The notes under the pieces were generated by a model. It ran no database searches, was not told the origin of the DNA, and worked only from the letters and a program-made list of their open reading frames with translations. From contig DASXDU010000038.1 in the NCBI GenBank assembly GCA_036490515.1, forward strand, positions 124,001 through 188,000: 64,000 nucleotides of DNA. Direction: 5' to 3'. The position numbers and the translations under genes are program-made. Numbering within the stretch: position 1 is the first letter of the stretch; each line of letters begins with the position of its first letter. Source of the DNA: Palsa-1150 sp036490515. GTDB taxonomy: Bacteria > Myxococcota_A > Polyangia > Polyangiales > Polyangiaceae. Positions 9,171-20,343 of this stretch are shown here, one piece after another.

Positions 9171-10603
9171 GCGGACGCGGCGAGCGCTTCCTGCTCGTCG
9201 TGGCGCCCGCGGTCGCGATGGCGACCGTCGCGCTGGGCCTCCGAGTCGGCGCCGGGAGCGCGGTGCGCGCCGCGGTCGTGCACGGCGCGCCGCTTTCTGG
9301 CGCAGGCACGGGCCTCGCCTGGCAGGTCGTCGCGTTCGACGAGGATCACGGGTACCGCGAGCCGGTCGCGCTCCCGGACGTCGAGGTCGTCGCGTGGCAG
9401 GGGAGCCACGAGGTCCACTGGCATGGCGCGACGAACGCCGACGGGACGCTGGAGATGCTTCTCCCATTGCCCGCGTTCCCGGAGCGGCTCGAGGTGCGCG
9501 CTGGTCGGGCGCTGCTCGCGCGAGGCGACGTCACCGTCCCCGCGTCCCTTGCGCGCGACCCGCCGTCCACCGCGTGGGCGCGCTTCGCGCGGCGCGAGGG
9601 TGACGTGCTCCTCGACGTCGCAGTCCTCGGTCAGCGCGTGGCGACCGGGTTCGCCGCGACCATCTGGGCGCACGCCACGGACGCGACGCTGCACACGGCG
9701 CTCGCCGGCGTCACCATCGAACCGGAGCGTGACTCGAGTTTCCTCCCCGCCGCGTCGCGCGTCACGACCGACGCCCGGGGCTGGGCGCGCATCGTGGCCA
9801 CTCCCGTCGGACACGCCGTGGGGATGGTGTTCCACGCGACGTCCGCTGACGGACGCACGGGCATCTGGGCCGGCGGCCTCTACGTCTCGCCGGGGGCCGC
9901 CGAGCTCGCGATCGACGACCGCATCCCGCCCGGAGAGGAGCCCATGATCGACGTCGTCGTGCCGACGCTCCGCGATACCGCGTACCTCGAGATCGACGAC
10001 GCGAAGGGGCGCGCCTGGGCTGCCGCGGCGCCGGTGAAGGGACCGCCTGGAGAGATGGGGCGAGCGACCGTGCGCGCGCCGAAGCTCGCTCCGGGGCTCT
10101 ACTGGGCCGTCGAGGCGGGCGACCCCTACGGGGGCTCTGCACTTGGTCCGGGAAGCATCGCGCGCCCGTTCTTCGTCGCCGCAAGCGACGAGGCGGCCCT
10201 CGCCTTCGGCCTCGACCGCGACGCGTGCGCCCCCGCCCCAGACCCCCGGGACACCCGGGACACCGCGCGCGCACTCGACGTCTGCCTCGCCCTCGCCGCT
10301 GCCACGCCCGTCCCGCGGTGGACCGTCCTCGAAGGGTTCACGATGCAGCACGCCCGCGACGCAGAGAAGCGCTCTCGAGGCCTCGCCATCGCGCTCGGCG
10401 GCCTCTTCGTCGCCGCGTTGCTCGAGGTGCTCCTCCTCCTTCGGGCGTCGATGGCGGCGCGCGCTCGCCTCCACGTCGCCGAGGCGGAGAGTGGCTTGCG
10501 GGCGCCTCGCTTCGTCAGCCGCACGTGGACCGTCGTCCTCGGCCTCCTCGTCGCGCTCCTCGGCTTCGGCCTGCTCGCCGCGTTCCTCGTCCGCGTCGGC
10601 TGA
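9167..10603 (+). CDS. Membrane-anchored beta-sandwich protein of unknown function
   Basis: A 478-residue protein with a GTG start inside the stop of the esterase gene. One N-terminal hydrophobic helix (about 7-25) precedes a large extracytoplasmic region rich in beta strands (residues 30-400). That region has repeated carrier-like motifs such as NADGTLEMLLPLPAFPERL and TTDARGWARIVATPVG, which look like Ig/MG2-type modules. The C-terminus has two more helices (about 404-425 and 456-475) around a short basic loop. I do not recognise a named family. Coupling to the secreted hydrolase suggests a role in presenting or exporting it, or shared handling of an extracellular polymer. This is inference from position only. 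Confidence 0.65.
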   Translation: MSGRGERFLLVVAPAVAMATVALGLRVGAGSAVRAAVVHGAPLSGAGTGLAWQVVAFDEDHGYREPVALPDVEVVAWQGSHEVHWHGATNADGTLEMLLPLPAFPERLEVRAGRALLARGDVTVPASLARDPPSTAWARFARREGDVLLDVAVLGQRVATGFAATIWAHATDATLHTALAGVTIEPERDSSFLPAASRVTTDARGWARIVATPVGHAVGMVFHATSADGRTGIWAGGLYVSPGAAELAIDDRIPPGEEPMIDVVVPTLRDTAYLEIDDAKGRAWAAAAPVKGPPGEMGRATVRAPKLAPGLYWAVEAGDPYGGSALGPGSIARPFFVAASDEAALAFGLDRDACAPAPDPRDTRDTARALDVCLALAAATPVPRWTVLEGFTMQHARDAEKRSRGLAIALGGLFVAALLEVLLLLRASMAARARLHVAEAESGLRAPRFVSRTWTVVLGLLVALLGFGLLAAFLVRVG

Positions 10604-10609
10604 CCTGCG

Positions 10610-12277
<1,668 letters not shown>

Positions 12278-12381
12278 GCCTTGAGCCTAGGCGACGCGGA
12301 TCACGCCGCACAGCCCCGGAAGGCCGGCGAAGCCCCTCGCCCCGAGTGCGGCACCGCCCTCGGGCGTCTAAGCTGGAGAAC

Positions 12382-15300
12382 GTGCGCTCCGGTCGCCTGC
12401 TCCTGGTCGTCTTGCCCCTCGCGCTTGCCGTGGCGGCCCCGGCGCACGCGCAGGACTTCGATCCCCATGGCCGGCACCACGGAGGCCACCCGGCGCACCC
12501 GGCGGGCGGAGGCCACGCACCCGCCGGCGGCGGTCACGCACCGGGGGGCGGGGGTCACACCGTCAACCCTCGGGCGAGTGGACCGGAGGCCGGCGGCCCC
12601 TCGTCGTCGGTGCTCATCGAGCGGTACACCCGGGTCGCGCTCTCGCAGCCAGGGGCGGCGTTCCCGCTCCAGCGCCTCGCGCAGCTCTACCGCGACCGCG
12701 ACGGGAACATCGCCAAGCTCGTCACGGACTTCGAGAGCCGGGCCGCACAGGCCGGTGTGGATCAGTACGCGGCCACGGTCTCGCTGGCGGGCCTCTACAA
12801 GATCGACGGCCGCGCGAACGACGCGATCACGACCTACGAGAAGGCCATCGCGCTCAAGGGCAACGACCCCACGGCGCTCCAGGCGCTCGCGCATCTTTAT
12901 CAGGACCGCGGAGACATGGCGCAGGCGCGCGCGACCTACGAGAAGGCGCTCCCGCTGCTGACGGCGCAGGCCGACAAGGAGCAGACCATCCGCGCCATCA
13001 TGGCGGTGGCGCTCGACCAAAAGGACTGGGCCGCGGCGAAGGCCGCGCACGCGAAGCTGGTGGCGCTCGAGCCGGGAAGCCTGTTCGTGAAGGCGGAGCT
13101 CGGGCGCGAGCTCTACAACCGCGGCGAGTACACGCAGGCCGAGGCGGCGCTGAAGGAGGTCGTGGCGGCGGCGTCCGGGGACAACCGGGCGCTCGCGCCC
13201 GCGTTGAAGGAGCTCGGGCGCGCGCAGGCGAAGGCGCACGAGAACGCCGAGGCGCTCGCCACGTTGAAGCGTGCGCTCGCCGTCGCAGGGGAGCAGAGCG
13301 CCCTCCGCGCGGAGATCTACGAGATCGTGACGGAGATCTACCGCGCGGATCAGCGCCTGCCGGAGCTGGTGAAGCAGCTCGAGGCCGAGCACGCGAACGA
13401 TTTCGCGCGCCTCGCATTGCTCGGGGGGCTGTACGAGGAGACCGGGGACTCCACGCGCGCGATCGAGACGTACAAGCGCGCTCTCGCCATCGAGCCGCGC
13501 CAGATCGACCTGCGCCTGCGGATGATCCGGCTCCTCCAGGCCAACGGGGACCTCGACAAGGCGATCGCCGAGTACGACGGTTTGATCCGTGCGGCGCCCA
13601 ACAACCCGCAGTTCGTATTCGAGGAGTGCGAGGCGCTCCTGCAGCGGGGCGACCGGGCGCGGGCGATGAAGCTCGTGACGGACCTCGAGGCACGAGCGGG
13701 CACCGACGAGGAGGTGCTCTCGCGCGTCGCGGACTTCTATGCGCGGATCGGCGACTCCGAGAAGTCGCTCAAGGTGCTCCAGCGCCTCGCGCAGACCGCG
13801 TCGGGCGATCCGGGGCACCTGGTCGACCTGGGGGACCGCTACTTCCAGGACGGCAACGAGGCGCTCGCGATGCAAACGTGGCGCCGCATCCTGGCGGTGG
13901 TGCAGCCGCGCGCCAAGGCGCTCGCCGCGCTCGGCGACGTGCTCCTCGAGCACGACAAGGTGAAGGACGCGCTTGCGGCCTACAAGGAGTCCATCGCGCT
14001 CGATCCCACCAACCTCGGGACGAAGAAGTCGCTTGCTGCGGCGTACGAGCGGAGCAAGGAGTACCGCGAGGCGCGCGTCCTCTACGAGGACATCGTCGCC
14101 AAGGCCAAGGAGAAGGGCGACCGCACGCTCGCCCGCGAGGCGCGCACGCGCATCGTCTCGCTCTGGGGCATGGAGCACCTCCTCGAGCAGCAGCTCGCGC
14201 CGCTCGAGCGGCAGTTCAAGGCGGCCCCACCCGACGTCGAGGCGGGGCGCATGCTGGCCGAGGCGCAGCTGCACCTTCGACGGCTTCCCGACGCCGAGCG
14301 CACGCTGCGGGCGGTGATCGCGGCGGCCCCCGGCGACGCGGAGAGCTACCTCGCGCTCGAACGCGTCCTCGTTCAGCAGAACAAGATCCCCGACGCCATC
14401 GCGACGCTCGAGAAACTCGCGCAGGTGGAGCCGAAGCGCGCCCGCGAGCTCTACCAGCGCATGGCCCAGTACGCGCTTCAGATCTACAAGGACGACGACG
14501 CCATCAAGTACGCGGCGCGCGCCGTGGAGCTGAACCCCGACGACGCCGAGGGGCACCGCCGGCTCGGCGAGATGTACCGGTCCAAGCAGGACACCGAGCA
14601 CGCCATCGCTGAGTTTCGCGCGGCCATCACGAAGAACGACCGACTCTTCGTCGTCTACTTCGAGCTCGCGGATCTCCTGCTCTCCAAGGGCGAGGCCGAC
14701 GAGGCGGACCGCCTGTTCCGCCGGGTCCTCCGCGGCGCGCCGGACGAAGACCTCGTGGCGCGCGCCGCGCGGCTTTCGATGCAGATCAACCTCGGTAAGG
14801 GCACGCTCGAGTCCCTCGAACAGGACCTCCTGCCCATGGCGATCGGCCAGCCCCAGAAGCCGATCTACCGGCGCCTCCTCGTCGAGATCTACGGCTCGCT
14901 CACCTTCGGCCTCGTGCAGCGCGTGCGGCACGGCACGCCCGACGAGGCGGCGCAGGCGCGCGCCGCGCTCGCCCACATCGGTGCCCGCGCGGTGAAGCCG
15001 CTGCTCGATGCGCTGGACGAGAAGGATGCAGGCCAGCAGCGCATCGCCATCGACGTCCTCAAGTACGTCCAGAACAAGAACGCGGCGCTCCCGCTCTTCG
15101 CGTACGCCACCGGCGACGCCGACGTCTCCCTCCGCGCGCAGGCGATGATCGCGTGCGGCGCACTCGGCGACGCCAACCTCGTTCCGAAATACGAGGCGCT
15201 CCTCTTCGCCAAGGAGGGGGGCCCCGACCAGGCGGGCCTCGCCGACTCGATCGCCGTCGCGGCGACGTGGGGGCTCGCTCGCATGCACGATCCCAAGGCG

Positions 15301-16590
15301 CTCCCGGTGCTCCGGCGCATTGCCCGCGACGGGACCCCGGCGATGCGCGCGCTCGCGGTGCTCGGCCTGGGCATGGCGCGCGACCGGTCGGCGACCGCCG
15401 AGATCGCGGCGATCGCGTCGTCGGTCGACGCAGGGAACGTGGCTCGCGCTGCGGCGGCGTACGCGCTCGGCGACCTGGACGCACAGGCCGAGGTGCCGAT
15501 GCTCCTGGCGCTCGCCGAGCAAAGCGACCCGCTGCCTCGGCGGATGGCGCTCGTGTCGCTGGCCCGGATGGCGACGTCTTCGCCGAGGGAGCCGACGTGG
15601 CAGCGCGAGGCGGTGCAGGCAATGGCCGACGCGGTCTTCGCGGGGAGCGATGCGGGCGCCCGCGCGCGCGCCTCGGCCGAGGCAGTGAGCGAGACGGCGG
15701 TGGCTTCTCTGGCCGCGCTGGCAGCGCCGCACGACGCGGGCACCCACGATGCGCGCACGGCGGCCGGCGCGAAGGCGGCCGGCGACCGTGGCCCGCGCGG
15801 CGAGGTGCTGCCGGTTCCCGAGGCGGCCCTCGACGTCGACGAGGTGCTCGACGCGCTCGCTCCCCAGGACGTGTCGCCGGCGGATCGCGCCGCCGCGCTC
15901 GTACGCTTCGCCGACCCGGTGGAGCGCTCGGCGCTCGCCGCGCTCCGCACGTCGGGCGAGCGAGCGCGCGCCGTGATCGACGCCCTCGGGACCGGGGAAG
16001 GCGAGCTCGCGCCGTTCGTCGCGCACGGAGACAGGGGGCCGGCGGCGGACAAGGCGCGCGCCATCCTGGCGTCGCTCGAGCCGAGCCTCGTACCTCTGGC
16101 AAAGCACCCGGACCCGGCGGTGCGGACGAAGGCCATCGTGCTCGTCGCGCATGCGTCGAGCGACGCCGCCGTCGAGGCGGTCGTCGCCGCTCTCGAGGAC
16201 TCGAGCGAATCGGTTCAGCGTGTCGCCCTCGCGGCGGTCGGGTCCCCGCGCTCGGACGGCGGGCACGCGCCGGCGAGCGCGCGGTCGGTGAGCGCCGTCG
16301 GGAAGATCCTCGCGACGCACGAGAGCTGGGCGATGCGTGTGCTCGCGGCGCAGGCGATGGGCCGGCTGGGTGCGGCGGGGGGTGGACCGGACGCGGCGCG
16401 CTTCCTCGGCGAGGCGGCGACGAAGGACGCGTACGCGCTCGTACGCCAGGCGGCGCTCGAGTCGCTCGCGGCGTTCGACGCGGCGGGCGCACGCACCCTG
16501 GCGGCGCGCATGGCGGCCTCGGACGCGGAGCCACGCGTCCGCGAGGCCGCGCAGGCGATCGCGTCGGGCCGGTCACCGAACCCGGAGTAG
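12382..16590 (+). CDS. Large secreted or periplasmic TPR plus HEAT-repeat protein
   Basis: About 1,402 residues. The preferred GTG start at 12382 gives a clean Sec signal (MRSGRLLLVVLPLALAVAAPAHA) and has GGAG just upstream; a GTG at 12346 would add 12 residues. After the signal comes a Gly/His-rich stretch (GGHAPAGGGHAPGGGGH). Many TPR units follow through about residue 820 (AITTYEKAIALKGNDPTALQ, AIETYKRALAIEPRQIDLR). HEAT-like repeats then run from about 860 to the end (AVKPLLDALDEKDAG..., RSATAEIAAIASSVD). Such proteins are scaffolds, and Myxococcota encode many of them. No catalytic domain is visible. A small lipoprotein gene starts 10 bases downstream and overlaps tsaD, so the three are likely one transcription unit. 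Confidence 0.85.
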   Translation: MRSGRLLLVVLPLALAVAAPAHAQDFDPHGRHHGGHPAHPAGGGHAPAGGGHAPGGGGHTVNPRASGPEAGGPSSSVLIERYTRVALSQPGAAFPLQRLAQLYRDRDGNIAKLVTDFESRAAQAGVDQYAATVSLAGLYKIDGRANDAITTYEKAIALKGNDPTALQALAHLYQDRGDMAQARATYEKALPLLTAQADKEQTIRAIMAVALDQKDWAAAKAAHAKLVALEPGSLFVKAELGRELYNRGEYTQAEAALKEVVAAASGDNRALAPALKELGRAQAKAHENAEALATLKRALAVAGEQSALRAEIYEIVTEIYRADQRLPELVKQLEAEHANDFARLALLGGLYEETGDSTRAIETYKRALAIEPRQIDLRLRMIRLLQANGDLDKAIAEYDGLIRAAPNNPQFVFEECEALLQRGDRARAMKLVTDLEARAGTDEEVLSRVADFYARIGDSEKSLKVLQRLAQTASGDPGHLVDLGDRYFQDGNEALAMQTWRRILAVVQPRAKALAALGDVLLEHDKVKDALAAYKESIALDPTNLGTKKSLAAAYERSKEYREARVLYEDIVAKAKEKGDRTLAREARTRIVSLWGMEHLLEQQLAPLERQFKAAPPDVEAGRMLAEAQLHLRRLPDAERTLRAVIAAAPGDAESYLALERVLVQQNKIPDAIATLEKLAQVEPKRARELYQRMAQYALQIYKDDDAIKYAARAVELNPDDAEGHRRLGEMYRSKQDTEHAIAEFRAAITKNDRLFVVYFELADLLLSKGEADEADRLFRRVLRGAPDEDLVARAARLSMQINLGKGTLESLEQDLLPMAIGQPQKPIYRRLLVEIYGSLTFGLVQRVRHGTPDEAAQARAALAHIGARAVKPLLDALDEKDAGQQRIAIDVLKYVQNKNAALPLFAYATGDADVSLRAQAMIACGALGDANLVPKYEALLFAKEGGPDQAGLADSIAVAATWGLARMHDPKALPVLRRIARDGTPAMRALAVLGLGMARDRSATAEIAAIASSVDAGNVARAAAAYALGDLDAQAEVPMLLALAEQSDPLPRRMALVSLARMATSSPREPTWQREAVQAMADAVFAGSDAGARARASAEAVSETAVASLAALAAPHDAGTHDARTAAGAKAAGDRGPRGEVLPVPEAALDVDEVLDALAPQDVSPADRAAALVRFADPVERSALAALRTSGERARAVIDALGTGEGELAPFVAHGDRGPAADKARAILASLEPSLVPLAKHPDPAVRTKAIVLVAHASSDAAVEAVVAALEDSSESVQRVALAAVGSPRSDGGHAPASARSVSAVGKILATHESWAMRVLAAQAMGRLGAAGGGPDAARFLGEAATKDAYALVRQAALESLAAFDAAGARTLAARMAASDAEPRVREAAQAIASGRSPNPE

Positions 16591-16600
16591 GATCCGCGCC

Positions 16601-17128
16601 GTGACCCGCGCCGCGCACCTCGCATGCGCCGTCGTCTGCGCGGCGGCGCTGCCCGCGTGCCGCGACCTATCGAGCTTTTCCACCGGGGGCGGGAGCTACG
16701 CAGGCCAGGTGGTGGGCGCCAACTTCGTCCTCGCCGGCATCGACCCTTCCACGAGCCTGTGCCTCACGCTCGACACGGATCACCTCCAGGACACGCCCGG
16801 TTCCGTCAGCACGAGCGACGGTCGCTTCTCCAGCGCGCCCTTCCGCACCATCCCGCAGATCTGGCAGGACCCTCTCTCCACGCTCACCTTCGGCGAAGGG
16901 CGCGTCAAGAACCTCGTCTACGTCGCCTCCGCGACCACGCCCTTCGGCGACGGCAACGGCAACGACGTCTTCTTCGTCCTCTCGCTCATGCAATCGGGCG
17001 ACGTCGAGGTCCGCATGATGCGCGGAGCGCCCGGCGTGGCCGTCGAGGGCGGGGCCGCACCCACGACGGGCGGCAACCTGTTCGCCGTGTTCGATCTGTC
17101 GAAGTCGTCGTCTCCATGCTCGTACTAG
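16601..17128 (+). CDS. Small lipoprotein of unknown function
   Basis: A 175-residue protein from a GTG at 16601. It has a lipoprotein signal ending ALPAC (Cys near residue 20). The mature part is beta-rich and Ser/Thr-rich (STGGGSYAGQVVGANFVLAG) and ends SSSPCSY. It begins 10 bases after the TPR/HEAT gene, and its last 13 bases overlap the start of tsaD. No family is recognised. Its position suggests it is co-translated with its neighbours. A role beside the TPR/HEAT protein in the envelope is a guess. Confidence 0.7.
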   Translation: MTRAAHLACAVVCAAALPACRDLSSFSTGGGSYAGQVVGANFVLAGIDPSTSLCLTLDTDHLQDTPGSVSTSDGRFSSAPFRTIPQIWQDPLSTLTFGEGRVKNLVYVASATTPFGDGNGNDVFFVLSLMQSGDVEVRMMRGAPGVAVEGGAAPTTGGNLFAVFDLSKSSSPCSY

Positions 17129-18174
17129 GGCTCGAGTCTTCCTGCGACGAGACCGGTGCAGCCCTCGTCGACGGCGACGGACGTGTCCTCGCCGACGTCG
17201 TCCACTCCCAGGTCGCGCTGCACGCCCAGTACGGCGGCGTCGTCCCAGAGCTCGCGTCACGCGATCACCTGCGCAACGTGGGGCCCGTCGTCCGCGGTGC
17301 ACTCGAGCGCGGGGGCGTCCGCCTGGCCGACGTCGACGCCGTCGCGGTCACGCACCGCCCCGGCCTCGTCGGCGCCCTCCTCGTCGGCGTCCAGGCCGCG
17401 AAGGGCCTCGCCTGGGCCGCCGGCAAGCCTCTCGTCGGCGTCGATCACCTGATGGGGCACCTCCTCAGCGTGTTCCTGCGCCGCGGAGACGGCGACGCGG
17501 GCCCACCGAGGTTTCCGTTCGTGTGCTTGCTCGTCTCGGGCGGCCACACGGCGATCTACCGCGTCGACGCGGCGGGCCCCGAGGCCATCGCGGAGCTCGG
17601 GGCGACGCGCGATGACGCGGCCGGGGAGGCGTTCGACAAGGTCGCGAAGCTGCTGGGCCTCGGCTATCCCGGCGGGCCCGTGGTCGACCGGCTCGCGGCC
17701 CGCGGGGATGGGTCGAAGGTCGCTCTCAAGGCGCCGATGGCGGGGCGCGCATCGCTCGAGATGAGCTTCTCCGGCATCAAGACTCAGGTCGCGCAGCTCG
17801 TCGCCGCGCGCGCGGAGCCAATCACCGAGGCGTGGCAGGCGGATGTCTGCGCAGCGTTCCAGGCGGCCGTGACCGGCGTGCTCGCGCGCAAGACCATCGA
17901 GGCGGCGGCCCGCGAGGGGGTGGCGGACGTCGTCCTCGGCGGCGGCGTGGCCGCGAACCGCGAGCTCCGCCGGCGCGTCGAGGAGCTCGGAGCCGCGCGC
18001 GGGCTGCGTGTCCTCGTGCCGCCCCTCGCAAGCTGCACGGACAACGCGGCGATGATCGCGTACGCGGGGATCGTGCGCCTGCGCGCGGGCGAGACGGACG
18101 GGTGGGACCTCGTCGCGACGAGCCGCACGGCCCTCGAGCGCAAGACGCGTAAGGGCGGGGGTCGCAGGGGGTAG
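17116..18174 (+). CDS. tsaD: tRNA N6-adenosine threonylcarbamoyltransferase
   Basis: A 352-residue protein of the Kae1/TsaD ASKHA-fold family. It transfers the threonylcarbamoyl group to A37 of ANN-decoding tRNAs together with TsaB and TsaE. Visible signatures are the N-terminal MLVLGLESSCDETGAALVDG, metal-binding His111 and His115 in DHLMGH, LLVSGGHTAIYRV, EAFDKVAKLLGLGYPGGP, SFSGIKTQV and the C-terminal LVPPLASCTDNAAMIAYAG. Length is normal for the family. The ATG at 17116 overlaps the end of the small lipoprotein gene. tsaB and tsaE are not nearby, which is common. Confidence 0.96.
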   Translation: MLVLGLESSCDETGAALVDGDGRVLADVVHSQVALHAQYGGVVPELASRDHLRNVGPVVRGALERGGVRLADVDAVAVTHRPGLVGALLVGVQAAKGLAWAAGKPLVGVDHLMGHLLSVFLRRGDGDAGPPRFPFVCLLVSGGHTAIYRVDAAGPEAIAELGATRDDAAGEAFDKVAKLLGLGYPGGPVVDRLAARGDGSKVALKAPMAGRASLEMSFSGIKTQVAQLVAARAEPITEAWQADVCAAFQAAVTGVLARKTIEAAAREGVADVVLGGGVAANRELRRRVEELGAARGLRVLVPPLASCTDNAAMIAYAGIVRLRAGETDGWDLVATSRTALERKTRKGGGRRG

Positions 18175-18241
18175 CCCTCGGGGCGCAGGGCCTGACCGGT
18201 GCACCGGCGCCACTGGGCGGAGAGCTCCCGCGCCCGGTCCG

Positions 18242-19693
18242 CTACGGGGCTGCCAGCACCTCGACGAGGGCGACGTCCGCCCCGGCGAGCGTCCCCGGCG
18301 CGACCACGAGGCGGTCGCTCTTCACGCCGTGCGCATCCGTGGCGGCAGCGGCCGCCGCCTGCGCGAGCGACGAGGGCTTCCCGGTGATCCGCAGGCCCGA
18401 GCGCGGGAACACCTCCGCGAGGAGCGCCACGTCCGTCGCCACCGCCTCGGCGTCGCCCTTCGGGACCCGGTGCGCGAGGAGCACGTGCGCCGTGGGGTCC
18501 GCCGCGGGCGGCGGCGGGGGCGGCCGGCCCGCGTCCCCGTGCGTCCCGGCCCCGACCTTTTCGACGACGACGACGGACTCGATCGGCGGCATCGGCGTCA
18601 CGAGCACGCCCGCGTCGCGGAAGAGCCTCCACTCCCGCTCGAACATCCGGCTCACCGCCCGCGCCTCGTCCCCGAGCGCGCCCGCGACGTTCGCCTGCGC
18701 CGGCGCGTCCGGATCGTCCACCCACGCGATCCGCTCGAGCACCTCCGCCGGCTGCGGAGCGCCCTCCTCGCTCGCGATGCGGCGTGCCGCGGCCGGGACG
18801 TCCTTGCGAAGCGTCGCGCGCCCTGCGCCCCAGGCCCGGAGCAGCTCGACGACCACCTGCGGGTGCCCCTCGACGAACCCGCGCGACGCAACCGCGACGA
18901 GCGGGACGAGGCGCGATGCGTCCGCGGTCGTGAGCTCGATCTTCGACGGCGCGGCGCCCGATCGGTCGCCCGGGATCGGCCGCGCGACCGCCGCGAGCGG
19001 CGCGTCCTTCGCGTCCTTGACGAAGTGCACCTTCGCCGCGAGCGTCCCCGCCTCGTCGAGCGCGAAGAGCGCGAGCGCCTCGGCCGAGGCGTCGTCCGCG
19101 ATCACCGTCACGTCGCCCGGGAACACGCCCGGCCTGGCGAGGACCGCGTCCTTGGTCCCGAAGAGCACCTCGCGCCCGCGCGACCAGCCCACGAGGCGCA
19201 GCACCTCGGGCTCGAGCGCGCGGATCCTCTCGTATGACGCGACGAGCGCCGGCAGCGGCACCACCGCCACGTCCGCCCCCTCCGCGTCGGCTCCCCCGCG
19301 CGCGAGCCGGTTCTCCACGTCCGCCTCGCTCGTCGCCACGTCCACCTGGGCCTCGAGGCGGCGCTCGCGGAACACGCTCCCGTCGGCGGTCGTCTTGCCA
19401 CCGTTTGCGACGAGCAGAGACGCCGCCAGCTCCCACGACGACGCCACCACGCGGAGCGGCCGGTCCATCAACCCCGCGTGCGCGTCGGGCGCGCCCCCGC
19501 CGTCGGTCGAGGGGGTCTCCGGGATCGCGGCTCCGGCCTCGTTCGCGGTGTGCGTGCCCGGCGCTGACGCCTCCGCGGGCTCTTCCGCCTTCGGCTTCGG
19601 CACGACGTGCGCGTCGCGCGTGCGCGTCCCGATGAGGTACACGAGCCCCACGAGCAGCGCGAGGATGACGAGGAAGACGGCCTTGCCGCGCAT
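18242..19693 (-). CDS. Membrane-anchored periplasmic solute-binding-like protein
   Basis: About 483 residues. A single N-terminal helix (MRGKAVFLVILALLVGLVYLIG) anchors a two-lobed domain of the NitT/TauT/THI5-like substrate-binding type. Evidence: RVVASSWELAASLLVANGG, a lobe with DVAVVPLPALVASYERI, and GVFPGDVTVIADDASAEALALFALDEAG. The C-terminal part (SVVVVEKVGAGTHGD onward) is Pro-rich then alpha/beta. ABC permease and ATPase partners are absent nearby, so it may have a sensory or structural role rather than transport. The ATG at 19693 shares its A with the preceding stop (TGATG); GTG at 19696 is the other option. Confidence 0.65.
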   Translation of the reverse strand: MRGKAVFLVILALLVGLVYLIGTRTRDAHVVPKPKAEEPAEASAPGTHTANEAGAAIPETPSTDGGGAPDAHAGLMDRPLRVVASSWELAASLLVANGGKTTADGSVFRERRLEAQVDVATSEADVENRLARGGADAEGADVAVVPLPALVASYERIRALEPEVLRLVGWSRGREVLFGTKDAVLARPGVFPGDVTVIADDASAEALALFALDEAGTLAAKVHFVKDAKDAPLAAVARPIPGDRSGAAPSKIELTTADASRLVPLVAVASRGFVEGHPQVVVELLRAWGAGRATLRKDVPAAARRIASEEGAPQPAEVLERIAWVDDPDAPAQANVAGALGDEARAVSRMFEREWRLFRDAGVLVTPMPPIESVVVVEKVGAGTHGDAGRPPPPPPAADPTAHVLLAHRVPKGDAEAVATDVALLAEVFPRSGLRITGKPSSLAQAAAAAATDAHGVKSDRLVVAPGTLAGADVALVEVLAAP

Positions 19694-20235
19694 CACGGGG
19701 CTCCCGAGGAAGACGCGCTCGGCGACGGCGAGGGGGCGGCCGACGCTGGCGGCGGCGCGCTCGCCGAGGGCACGGGGGCGCCCGGGGTCGCTGCGGACGC
19801 GCCGGGCGCCGGCGGGGAAGCTGGGGGGGGCGCGTCGACGGGTCGCACGCCCGCCATGAGATACACCACGTGCGCGGCGATCGCGTGGTCGTCCTCCGCG
19901 AGGCGGTCACCCTCCTTCACGAGGAGTGGCCGCGTCACCGGCTGCCCGATCCCGATGAATAGCATCGCGATGCCGAGGAGCACGAGCGCCACCACGTCTA
20001 CGACCAGCCCCGCGCGCCCCTTCGTCGCGTCGCCCTTGGGCAGCGCACGGTCGACCGCGAACGCGGGGAACACGACGCAGAGGACCAGCGCGATGAGCGC
20101 GCGCGCCCACGCGTTGCCCGTCACGATGCCGACGAGGCTCGCGAACGCGACGAAGCTGCAGGCGCCGCCCACGGCGATGCCCAGCCCCTTGACGACGCGC
20201 GTCGCGATCGTGAATCCGCCGGCGGGCTGCGCCAT
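19693..20235 (-). CDS. Three-helix membrane protein with Pro/Ala/Ser tail
   Basis: A 180-residue protein. It has three hydrophobic segments (about 14-40, 44-66 and 76-100: VKGLGIAVGGACSFVAFASL, ARALIALVLCVVFPAFAV, GLVVDVVALVLLGIAMLFIG). A short polar region and a low-complexity tail rich in Pro, Ala and Ser follow (ASAPPPASAAPSPSPSASSS). It overlaps the solute-binding-like gene by the TGATG junction, so the pair is probably translationally coupled and may act as one envelope module. No family recognised. Confidence 0.65.
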   Translation of the reverse strand: MAQPAGGFTIATRVVKGLGIAVGGACSFVAFASLVGIVTGNAWARALIALVLCVVFPAFAVDRALPKGDATKGRAGLVVDVVALVLLGIAMLFIGIGQPVTRPLLVKEGDRLAEDDHAIAAHVVYLMAGVRPVDAPPPASPPAPGASAATPGAPVPSASAPPPASAAPSPSPSASSSGAP

Positions 20236-20309
20236 CGAGCGGGATCCTAGCCGACCGGCGCTCGCGGCGCGGGCTCCACGCGGGCCACGACGGGCGCGAC
20301 CTTCTTCAC

Positions 20310-20329
20310 TGCACGCCGCGGCGCGTGCA
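20310..20329 (-). terminator. Hairpin downstream of the PilZ-protein gene
   Basis: TGCACGC and GCGTGCA form a seven-base-pair stem with a six-base loop, 15 bases after the PilZ gene's stop. No T-run follows, so it is either a weak intrinsic terminator or a Rho-dependent end with a protective hairpin. Confidence 0.35.
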
Positions 20330-20343
20330 CGGCCGGCAGGAGC

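Noticed and set aside
12301..16320. 1,339-residue ORF antisense to the TPR/HEAT gene
   Set aside because: It is an Arg/Leu/Glu-rich shadow frame of GC-rich DNA; the opposite strand has TPR and HEAT repeats and a signal peptide.
18196..18207. CCGGTGCACCGG palindrome as terminator of tsaD
   Set aside because: A 12-base dyad with no loop cannot fold into a good hairpin and probably arose by chance.
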